A stretch of 64,000 nt of DNA from positions 9,124,001 to 9,188,000 of the forward strand of contig CATNEN010000038.1 of assembly GCA_950097015.1 (NCBI GenBank). Direction: 5' to 3'. The DNA comes from Macrostomum hystrix. Taxonomy: Eukaryota > Platyhelminthes > Macrostomidae. A model generated the notes under the pieces. It did no database searches and had not been told where the DNA came from. It worked only from the letters and a program-made list of their open reading frames with translations. Shown piece after piece: positions 1 to 11,500 of this stretch (position 1 is the stretch's first letter; the number at the start of each line of letters is the position of its first letter). The translations under genes and the position numbers were made by a program.

Positions 1-310
1 ATCCCCAAAATAGTTCAGGTGTTCACTCAGATCTCTAAAATAGTTCAGGTATTCACTCAGATCCCCAAAATAGTTCAGGTACTCACTAAGATCCCCAAAA
101 TAGTTCAGGTATTCACTCAGATCCCCAAAATAGTTCAGGTACTCACTAAGATCCCCAAAATTGTTCAGGTGTTCATTCAGATCCCCAAAATAGTTCAGGT
201 GTTCACTCAGATCCCCAAAATAGTTCAGGTATTCACTCAGATCCCCAAAATTGTTCAGGTATTCACTCAGATCCCCAAAACTGTTCAGGTACTCACTCAG
301 ATCCTCAAAA
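1..310. repeat. 30-bp tandem array, about 10 units
   Basis: Unit begins atccccaaaatagttcaggt and ends in a cactcag. It probably lies in an intron of the DIP2 gene whose exons start at 1438. Each unit carries a donor-like ttcag/gtattc and an acceptor-like cactcag on the DIP2 sense strand. The open frame through it is a by-product of the 30-bp period. Confidence 0.9.
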
Positions 311-955
311 TATAAAATGATGCTCTGAAACATTCCAGGATTTATTTATTATCCAGTCCAGTTTTGGAGGACTAAAGGTGGTTTAGTAATGATTATTAAT
401 AAACAGACAATGATGAAACCCTACTAATTGTGAAAGCTAATCTTATCATGGACCCAAAATTTTACTAAACTGGGGAATTGCAAGCATTGAAATGAAACGG
501 AAACCCAAGCCTAAGGTCTATAAGTTACCCAAATTTTAGCTTCTAAAATAATGTCACTTAAATGTAATTCTAAGTTCGAATTTATTTAGACCACTAAAAC
601 TATTCAAATAATTCTCGCATGTCCTTTTATATTTGATTCAATTTAAGTCTGCACAATCGGATTATTATACATATTATTATTAACTTAATATAGGCAATGC
701 AGTCTTATTCTTAGTCTATAAAAGTATAAATTTAGCAGCCATTTGAAATACTTGTTTTAAAGTAAATTAGCTTTATCATACTGCTAATTTGCTTCTAGCA
801 GCAATTTTAATGTATATTCCGATTGATGCACTCTGACACTTTGCAAGACTGACCCATATTGTTGTTGTCTAACTCTGGTGCATATTTTCACTGTCAAAAT
901 CATGGACTCTTAGGAGCATTATAAAATTATTTATAGCTCGTAATTCATCTAACCT
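311..955. other. AT-rich non-coding stretch, probably DIP2 intron
   Basis: No coding sequence, repeat family or RNA gene is recognisable here. It sits between two tandem arrays upstream of the first DIP2 exon seen in the window. Confidence 0.5.
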
Positions 956-1402
956 GAACACCTAAAACTTAAACCTGAAGCCCTTATCGTCCAACCTGAA
1001 CCTTCTGATTCTCTAACCTGAACCCTGAATGTCCAATCTGGACCCTGAATGTCCAACCTGAACCCTGAATGTCCAACCTGAACCCTGAATGTCCAACCTG
1101 AACCCTGAATGTCCAACCTGAACCCTGAATGTCCAACCTGAAACCTGAATGTCCAACCTGAACCCTGAATGTCCAACCTGAACCCTGAATGTCCAACCTG
1201 AACCCTGAATGTCCAACCTGAAACCTGAATGTCCAACCTGAACCCTGAATGTCCAACCTGAACCCTGAATGTCCAACCTGAGACCTGAATGTCCAACCTG
1301 AACCCTGAATGTCCAACCTGAAACCTGAATGTCCAACCTGAACCCTGAATGTCCAACCTGAACCCTAAATGTCCAACCTGAACCCTGAATGTCCAACCCG
1401 AA
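955..1402. repeat. 20-bp tandem array, about 21 units
   Basis: Unit ctgaaccctgaatgtccaac, with occasional one-base variants. It ends about 35 bases before the acceptor of the DIP2 exon at 1438. All three minus-strand frames are open across it, which is an artefact of the unit lacking stops. Confidence 0.92.
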
Positions 1403-1437
1403 CCCATGATTCCCATGCCTTAATTCCCAATTCCCAG

Positions 1438-4400
1438 ACAGCGAAGAGGAGCTTTCATCTAGTGACGGCGACGACAACGATGAAGAAGTGCGCGTCAACA
1501 CCGCTGCGGAGGGCGACAACTCCACCTTGGACGACGCCTCTGTGGAGTCGTCAGTTACTTCGTCTTCCGCTGGTGCAGGCGGCGGGCATTCGCTGCCAAA
1601 ATCTGCGGCCGCTTCTGCTGCATCTGTTGGCGGCTCATCTAACGGAAGCGGCAGGCGGCAGCGGCAGCAGCCAGATCCTCCACCTCAGCAACAACAGCAG
1701 CCTGAGACCATTCAGGCCCATCCTCCAACATCCACCGGGTCATCATCCACTGGCCAATCAGTAGGAGGCCGATCTCACTACAGCTCTTCAGACACTTACG
1801 TAATCAAGGGCAACAACTACCTGGGCATGCCGAGCAATCAGAGTCGGTCTGCTGCTTCCGCCGCTCCGTCTGGCCCTTCGACTTCAGCCACCACTGTCGA
1901 AGCAACTGGCAGTGACCAGCGGCGACAACAGCAGCAACATCAGCGTCAGCAGCTACAGAATCAGCACTCGCAGTCATCTAGTCAACAACAAACTCCCCCA
2001 ATACAGCGTCAGACTCAAAGGCCGCCGCCACAGCAGCAGCAGCATCAGCAGCAACCTCGTCAGCAACCGCCGGATGTCACTTTAGCAGCGTCGGCAGTGG
2101 CGGCTTCGTCCGCAGTGGCACCGGCTCCTTCCGCAGCCGATCGCGGCGGGCCCTACGGACACTCGCGCACGTCGGCCAAGATTCAGCAGCTGGTGGCCAC
2201 GCTAGCCAGGCCCAAGCCGCGACAGGCTGGCGCATCCGCACCCGACGCCGCCGATGTTTCTATTGTTGGCGACGCGCCCGATGGTGCCGGCGGAAGCGAT
2301 TTGAATGCGCCCAGGCCGCAGGGCGAGGAGAGTCGGCCGGCGGTTGGCGAGTCGCTGGTCACAGGGCCCGGAGCGGCACCGTCGCTTGAGGAGGCGCTGA
2401 TGCGGATGGCCACTGGGCCGCAGGCTCGGGTTCAGGCCGTGGCCTGCCTTGAAGCCTCCGGCAAGCTGAGCTGCAGCCTGAGCTTCGCCAAGCTGCTCAG
2501 TCGTTCCAAGAAGCTGGCCTACAACCTGCTGAACAGGCTGGGCCACCGCGGCGACCTCAGTCTGAAGCCCGGCGATCGGTTGGCCATCGCCGTACCGAAT
2601 TCCGACCCGGTCAGCTTTGCCGTCGCATTCTTGGCCTCCCAGTTCGCTGGCCTAGTTCCAGTTCCGGTGGAGTCTCCGCCGCTTTGTGCCTCGGCTACAG
2701 GATTTCTGCTCAGCTCGCTGGACATTCGAGTGCTGCTCACCACGGAGGCTTTTGTGCGCACTGCGCCCAAGGCTGTAGCTGCCGCTGCCGCTGCTTCAGC
2801 TTCCGGTTCAGCTGGATCTTCTGCTTCTGGTCTGGGTTCGGATCAGGTGAGTTGTTTGCTTTGCATGACATCACCTGACTTCTCCATCTTCAGTTGTGAC
2901 CTCACCTGACCTCTCCCGATCTGTTTCGATCTCACCTGACCTTTCCACTTGTGTGATTGCCTCACCTGACCTTTCCACTAGTGTCATTGCCTCACCTGAC
3001 CTTTCCACTAGTGTCATTGCCTCACCTGACCTTTCCACTAGTGTCATTGCCTCACCTGACCTTTCTACTAGTGTCATTGCCTCACCTGACCTTTCCACTT
3101 GTGTGATTGCCTCACCTGACCTTTCCACTAGTGTCATTGCCTCACCTGACCTTTCCACTAGTGTCATTGCCTCACCTGACCTTTCCACTTGTGTGATTGC
3201 CTCACCTGACCTTTCCACTAGTGTCATTGCCTCACCTGACCTTTCCACTAGTGTCATTGCCTCACCTGACCTTTCTACTAGTGTCATTGCCTCACCTGAC
3301 CTTTCCACTAGTGTCATTGCCTCAGCTGACCTTTCCACTAGTGTCATTGCCTCACCTGACCTTTCCACTAGTGTGATTGCCTCACCTGACCTTTTAACTA
3401 GTGTCATTACCTCACCTGACCTTTCCACTAGTGTCATTGCCTCAGCTGACCTTTCCACTAGTGTCATTGCCTCACCTGACCTTTCCACTAGTGTGATTGC
3501 CTCACCTGACCTTTTAACTAGTGTCATTACCTCACCTGACCTTTCCAAACGAGACATCACATCACGTGACATCATGACCTCACCAAACCTTTCCGAATTT
3601 GACATAAGACATAAAGTCACCTGACCTTTCCTCTTGTGTCATAACCTCACATGACCTTTCCTCTGGTCATAACCTCACCTGACCTTTCCTCTGGTCATAA
3701 CCTCACCTGACCTTTCCTCTGGTCATAACCTCACCTGACCTTTCCTCTTGAGTCATACCCTCACGGACCTTTCCTCTGGTCATAACCTCACCTGACCTTT
3801 CCTCTGGTCATAACCTCACCTGACCTTTCCTCTGGTCATAACCTCACCTGACCTTTCCTCTGGTCATAACCTCACCTGACCTTTCCTCTGGTCATAACCT
3901 CACCTGACCTTTCCTCTTGAGTCATACCCTCACGGACCTTTCCTCTGGTCATAACCTCACCTGACCTTTCCTCTGGTCATAACCTCACCTGACCTTTCCT
4001 CTGGTCATAACCTCACCTGACCTTTCCTCTGGTCATAACCTCACCTGACCTTTCCTCTGGTCATAACCTCACCTGACCTTTCCTCTGGTCATAACCTCAC
4101 CTGACCTTTCCTCTTGAGTCATACCCTCACGGACCTTTCCTCTGGTCATAACCTCACCTGACCTTTCCTCTGGTCATAACCTCACCTGACCTTTCCTCTG
4201 GTCATAACCTCACCTGACCTTTCCTCTTGAGTCATACCCTCACGGACCTTTCCTCTTGTGCCATACCCTCACGGACCTTTCCTCTTGTGTCATACCCTCA
4301 CGGACCTTTCCACTTGAATCGCAAGCGAATCAGACGCCACCTTGCCCGCAGTTCACCTATCCCGGTTGGCCGCCAAATCTATACTGGGCGCTGGTTGACG

Positions 4401-5506
4401 CCGGCCAGTCCACTCCGCCAAAGGACTGGCAGCCACCGTCGCTGCAGTCCGGCGGCCTCGACCCGGCCTCCCTGGCCTACGTCGAGTACGCCTGGGGCCG
4501 CGACGGCTCTGTCCGCGGAGTCTGCGTCACGCGTGGCGCTGTCCTGGCGCACACGCGCTCTCTCGGCGTGGCCTGCGGCTACGCTAGCGGCGAGTCGCTA
4601 ATCTGCCTTGTCGATCCCAAGCGGGAGCTCGGCTTGTGGCACGCCATCTTGGCTGCGGCTTATTACGGAATGAGCGTCGTATTCGTGCCCTACGCTGTCA
4701 TGAAGCAGGATCCGTCCTGCTGGCTGCGCCTGGTTGCTAAGCAACGCATTGGCGTCGCCTTGGCCAAGTCTCGAGATCTGTACTGGTCATTGCTGACTCA
4801 GCGTGATCATCGGGATGTGAATCTCAGCTCCCTCCGCTGCCTGCTGGTGGCTGACGGCGCCAATCCGTGGTCGCTGACCTCCTGCGACTCGTTTCTCACA
4901 GTCTTCCAGCCCAGAGGACTGCGGGCTGAGGCTCTGTGCCCCTGCGCCTATTCCTGCGAGTCCCTCACGGTCTCCCTGCGCCGCCCGGCTGGCTCCGGCG
5001 CTGCCACCAGCGGCCGCGGCGTCCTCAGCATGCTCGGCCTGAGCCACGGTGTTGTCCGGGTGGACTCTGAGAACTCCTACACCTCCTTGACGCTCCAGGA
5101 CTGCGGCCTAGTTATGCCCGCGGCCGCTGTGGCCGTTGTCCGCCTTGCTCCGGCGCCGCCCTATCTCTGCAGGCAGGACGAGGTCGGCGAGATCTGCGTC
5201 TCGGCCAGGTATGCCGCGCACAAGTACTGGGGCCTGGCCGGCCTCAGCAACCAGGTGTTCCGCTGCCAGCCGCTACAGGCTGCCACCGGGGCGCCTATCT
5301 CTGAGAGAGACGTCTTTGTGCGGACCGGACTGCTCGGCTTCCTTGGGCCGCCCTCCTCTGTGAGTTTCTGTCGGCCTTTCTGCCTGTCGGCCTGTCTGTC
5401 GGCCTGTCAGTTTGTCTGTCAGCCTGTCTGTCAGGCTGTCAGTCAGCCTGTCTGTCAGTCTGTCAGCCTGTCTGTCAGCCTGTCTGTTAGCCTGTCTGTC
5501 TGTCTC

Positions 5507-5537
<31 letters not shown>

Positions 5538-8500
5538 GCCTGCTTGTCAGTCAGTCTGTCAGCCTGTCAGTCAGTCTGTCAGTCTGTCAGCCTGTCTGTC
5601 AGGCTGTCAGTCAGCCTGTCTGTCAGTCTGTCAGCCTGTCTGTCAGCCTGTCTGTTAGCCTGTCTGTCAGTCTGTCTGCCTGCCTGTCAGTCAGTCTGTC
5701 AGGCTGTCAGTCAGTCTGTCAGCCTGTCTGTCCGCCTGTCTGTCTGTCTGTCTGTCTGTACGTCAGCCTGTCTGTCTGGCCATCTCTAGTACGACGTTGA
5801 TTGCTTTAAGTTTTATTGCCGAAGTTGGTATGGTAAATTGTTGCTACAGCTAAGTTTGCAAGTTGATTGCTATCAGGGTCAATAGCGTAAACTCACTTCA
5901 CAAACTAAAGACTAAATATTCTGACCCGCCTTAGATCAAACCCACATCGGCAAGCAAATTTCATTGACCCATCTGTCTGCTCTAGCTTCTTCTCTGCTCT
6001 TTTCCTGACAGCCTGCTCATGCAACTGTCAAGCTGCTGCTGCTGCTGCACAAACTGTCATTATCTGAGTGTCTTCGCCCGCAGCACTGCTAGATACTTAG
6101 CGGAATCGTAAATACTCGTAAATACCAGTTTTCCTGTGATATTTCGCAGTTAATTTTCCTTATAAATCGTCCAGCCACCTGCAAAAGCAGAATAGTTTTA
6201 TCTAAACTGCTTCGTATGCGCCAGATAAGTGCAGAAGAATGAAAAGAGTTTCTTGTCGCTTTCCAGCACCGCAAAGAATTAAGACGGAGTTCATGCGCGC
6301 ACAGTTCTGCTTGAGGGCAAAGCTTGCCAATGCACAGCTGCCTCCCGCTGTGTCTCCCTCAGCGGGCATCTATTTGTGCTACTGGAATAAACTAAGAGAA
6401 TACAGTAGGTTTTCGCCTAGCGTTTTGAGTGTTGGACTCAAAAATAGACGGTCGGGAGTTCGATTCCCGACTGCTGTGAATTTGTTTGTGTACTTTAACA
6501 GTGGAAAGACCACAGGGGAGTATTTAAAAAATCACATTTTTAAATACCTTTTATGTATCTCCCAAAATATTCTATGGCGTAAACTCAACTGCTAACAATA
6601 CACGGGGTAACTGAGTTTGGGTATGGCGCCTCCCCCCCAGTCCATGGACTGAACAGTCACAGTCGTACAATAGTAACACATCTGGACCAGGTGTAATAAG
6701 AAATATCTTTGTTAGGGGGTCGGTGGCAGAGCGGTTATCGCGTTTGCCTCTCGCACCACGGTCCCTAAGTTCGATTCCACGGCGAGGCCACATTCCACGA
6801 CGGGGCGCAGCCGCGGAGAGAAGGCTTGAGGACTTGTCGTGCAATTTACGCCCTTGAGGGCCAACCTCCAAGGCACAGTAAAAAATGCACACTGCCTGAC
6901 GATGAGAAAGTCAGAGCAGATGTACACACCTGTGTGAGCGTGTGTGCTCAGGAGTCAGCGAAATGGGCAGAATTGCCTCCTCGCTGGCTGCGGGTCGAGT
7001 GTCACTAAATGATGACCCATTGCCCGCAGCCCTCCTGCAATAATAATAACTATTATTATTATTATCAATGCTTTAGTTAGCACTAGTTTCCCTAGTTCGC
7101 TACATACGAGTGCTAAATGTAAGTTTAACAGCGAACGAATTCCCTAAAAATCGTGTGTTTTTTATGTGAAGAACAATTTTCTGCTTTAGAAAATAAGCGA
7201 ACGCTTGATAGGAACGTATACAATGCATTTTTACTGTCCTTTAACTGGGACTTTGAACCATTGTGGACGGTACCAGCACTTGTAGCAAGTTTGTATATGC
7301 GTGTCCTCCTCTGACCGATCGCAACTTGCGCCGCCTCTGCCCTCCTCCCTGTCTGTCACGCAACCACAGAGGTTTAACTGCAGTCAGTCAAATGCGCATA
7401 CACGTATGTATTATAGTAGTTATAGAATAGCAAGTGCTTGAATTGTGCGACTGTGGAGTGTGAGAAATTTTCAAAATAATGCGAAAAAAATTACTCCCGC
7501 TATAAATTTGTTTGGCTAAGCGATGCTGTATGTTATATGTTTTCTAATATCTAACTAGAAGCCTACCAAAAAACCATTCATTAACCGTTGTGGGTTAGTG
7601 TTTTGCTGAAAAATGCTTCTTGCACCATTGCTACCAACAACTAGTGAAAGTGGAGTGACTGAACTAGACCAACAACTAGTGAAAGTAGAGTGACTGAACT
7701 AGATCAGCAACTAGTGAAAGTGGAGTGACTGAACTAGATCAGCAACTAGTGAAAGTGGAGTGACTGAACTAGACCAACAACTAGTGAAAGTGGAGTGACT
7801 GAACTAGACCAACAACTAGTGAAAGTGGAGTGACTGAACTAGACCAACAACTAGTGAAAGTGGAGTGACTGAACTAGACCAACAACTAGTGAAAGTGGAG
7901 TGACTGAACTAGACCAACAACTAGTGAAAGTGGAGTGACTGAACTAGATCAGCAACTAGTGAAAGTGGAGTGACTGAACTAGACCAACAACTAGTGAAAG
8001 TGGAGTGACTGAACTAGACCAACAACTAGTGAAAGTGGAGTGACTGAACTAGACCAACAACTAGTGAAAGTGGAGTGACTGAACTAGACCAACAACTAGT
8101 GAAAGTGGAGTGACTGAACTAGATCAGCAACTAGTGAAAGTGGAGTGACTGAACTAGACCAACAACTAGTGAAAGTGGAGTGACTGAACTAGATCAGCAA
8201 CCAGTGAAAGTGGAGTGACTGAACTAGACCAACAACTGGTGAAAGTGGAGTGACTGAACTAGACCAACAACTGGTGAAAGTGGAGTGACTGAACTAGACC
8301 AACAACTGGTGAAAGTGGAGTGACTGAACTAGATCAGCAACTAGTGAAAGTGGAGTGACTGAACTAGATCAGCAACTAGTGAAAGTGGAGTGACTGAACT
8401 AGACCAACAACTAGTGAAAGTGGAGTGACTGAACTAGACCAACAACTAGTGAAAGTGGAGTGACTGAACTAGATCAGCAACTAGTGAAAGTAGAGTGACT

Positions 8501-11500
8501 GAACTAGACCAACAACTGGTGAAAGTGGAGTGACTGAACTAGACCAACAACTAGTGAAAGTGGAGTGACTGAACTAGATCAGCAACCAGTGAAAGTGGAG
8601 TGACTGAACTAGACCAACAACTGGTGAAAGTGGAGTGACTGAACTAGACCAACAACTGGTGAAAGTGGAGTGACTGAACTAGACCAACAACTGGTGAAAG
8701 TGGAGTGACTGAACTAGATCAGCAACTAGTGAAAGTGGAGTGACTGAACTAGATCAGCAACTAGTGAAAGTGGAGTGACTGAACTAGACCAACAACTGGT
8801 GAAAGTGGAGTGACTGAACTAGACCAACAACTGGTGAAAGTGGAGTGACTGAACTAGACCAACAACTGGTGAAAGTGGAGTGACTGAACTAGATCAGCAA
8901 CTAGTGAAAGTGGAGTGACTGAACTAGATCAGCAACTAGTGAAAGTGGAGTGACTGAACTAGACCAACAACTAGGGAAAGTGGAGTGACTGAACTAGACC
9001 AACAACTAGTGAAAGTGGAGTGACTGAACTAGACCAACAACTAGTGAAAGTGGAGTGACTGAACTAGATCAGCAACTAGTGAAAGTGGAGTGACTGAACT
9101 AGACCAACAACTAGTGAAAGTGGAGTGACTGAACTAGACCAACAACTAGTGAAAGCGGAGTGACTGAACTAGACCAACAACTGGTGAAAGTGGAGTGACT
9201 GAACTAGATCAGCAACTAGTGAAAGTGGAGTGACTGAACTAGACCAACAACTAGTGAAAGTGGAGTGACTGAACTAGACCAACAACTAGTGAAAGTGGAG
9301 TGACTGAACTAGACCAACAACTAGTGAAAGTGGAGTGACTGAACTAGATCAGCAACTAGTGAAAGTGGAGTGACTGAACTAGACCAACAACTAGTGAAAG
9401 TGGAGTGACTGAACTAGACCAACAACTGGTGAAAGTGGAGTGACTGAACTAAACCAACAACTAGTGAAAGTGGAGTGACTGAACTAGACCAACAACTGGT
9501 GAAAGTGGAGTGACTGAACTAGACCAACAACTAGTGAAAGTAGAGTGACTGAACTAGACCAGCAACTAGTGAAAGTGGAGTGACTGAACTAGACCAACAA
9601 CTAGTGAAAGTGGAGTGACTGAACTAGACCAACAACTAGTGAAAGTGGAGTGACTGAACTAGACCAACAACTAGTGAAAGTAGAGTGACTGAACTAGACC
9701 AGCAACTAGTGAAAGTGGAGTGACTGAACTAGACCAACAACTAGTGAAAGTGGAGTGACTGAACTAGACCAACAACTGGTGAAAGTGGAGTGACTGAACT
9801 AGACCAACAACTAGTGAAAGTGGAGTGACTGAACTAGACCAACAACTAATGAAAGCGGAGTGACTGAACTAGACCAGCAACTAGTGAAAGCGGAGTGACT
9901 GAACTAGACCAACAACTAATGAAAGCGGAGTGACTGAACTAGACCAGCGACTAGTGAAAGTGGAGTGACTGATATTCGCACCTCAAACCCAATTAATCAG
10001 GGCGGCCTTGTTTTCGTCTGCGGCAGTCTGGAAGGCCTAATGACTGTGGCTGGCCGCAGGCACAACTCAGACGATCTCATCGCCACTGTTCTTGCCGTTG
10101 AGCCGCTGAAGTTTGTCTTCCGCGGCCGCATTGCCGTCTTCAGTCAGCGGATTCTGAATGACGAACGCATCATCATTGCTGCTGAGCAGCGACCCGACGC
10201 CAACGAGGACCAGTGCTTCCAGTGGATGTCGCATGTGCTGCAGGCTGTGGACAGCATTCACCAGGTCAGCTTTGACACTTTATGCTTGGGTAATTGGGAC
10301 TGACTCAATCCTGTTCTGACCTGATCATACAGTGGTCATTGGGACTGACTCAATCCTGTTCTGACTGATCATACAGTGGTCATTGGGGACTGACTCAATC
10401 CTGTTCTGACCTGATCATACAGTGGTCATTTGGGACTGACCCAATCATGATATGACCTAATCATACAGTGGTCATTGGGGCTGATCTAGTCATGATCTGA
10501 ACTGATCATAAAGTGATCATTGGGGCTGAACCAATCATGATCTAAACTGGTCATACAGTGGTCATTGGGGCTGATCTAATGATCTGAACTAAAATGCAGC
10601 CCAGTCATTTTAATTCGTGTGTGTTAATCTGATTAATGCGCTCAAGCCAGCCTACTCATAGTAGAGCAAGCGGCATATTCCCTCACTATTTATTTCTCTT
10701 TACCCATCACAATGACATCAAAGGTGGGCGTCTACTGCATCGCCCTGGTACCGCCCAACACGCTGCCGCGCAGTCCGCTTGGCGGAATCAACTCGCACGA
10801 GACCCGGCGCCGATTCGCTGCAGGCCAGCTGCACCCGGCCAACATCCTGATGTGCCCGCACTCCACCGTCACCAACCTGCCGAAGCCTCGCCTGCCAGCA
10901 GCCGAGCCGCTGTCCATGGTGCTCGGCTCCCTGGTGCAGGGCGCCAGGCTGGCCGAAGCCGAGGGTCGGCCGATGCCAGACGATGGCCTTCAGCAGGGTT
11001 GGTTGAGCCTTCCGGACACCCTGCGAGGTCGCAGCCGTGACCCAGATCAGCGCCTGTTCACGGTGCTGTCTGCTGGCAAATTGGCGCCACAGCTGCCCCT
11101 GCCGGAGCAGTTCCTGACTGCCCAGAGCCTGCACAAGCGGGCTGAGCGGCTGGCCGGCCTGCTTCGGTCGCGGCTGCCGCAGTTGCTCAGCTCCGATCCG
11201 CAGCAGCAGCAGCAGCACACGGTGGCCCTAATGCTGCCGCCTGGCCTAGATCTCATTGTGGGCGTCTTTGGCTGCTTTTACGCAGGCTGCCTCCCAGTTG
11301 CCGTCAGGCCGCCGCCTTCCTCGGCCTCTGCTGCGTCATCGTCAGGTTCGACACTCTCGGGCGCGTCAACAGCCGGCAGCGGCGGTCAGACATTGGGTCA
11401 TCACGGTCTGGCTGCCTGCCAGGCCGTCCTTCAGGCCAGCCGAGCCGCCCTGCTGCTCACGAACCAGGCCACCTCGAAACTGCTCAAAGCCCTGCTGCAT

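Noticed and set aside
5136-5800. Continuation of the DIP2 exon as Cys/Ser-Val repeats
   Set aside because: The frame crosses the donor at 5360 into a CTGT microsatellite. Family alignment resumes exactly at 10001.
6420-6480. tRNA gene
   Set aside because: It has A/B-box-like sequence but no complete acceptor stem or cloverleaf, and the same head recurs with a SINE body elsewhere. The same applies to the heads at 6716, 15480, 23000, 29220, 34720, 36230 and 37300.
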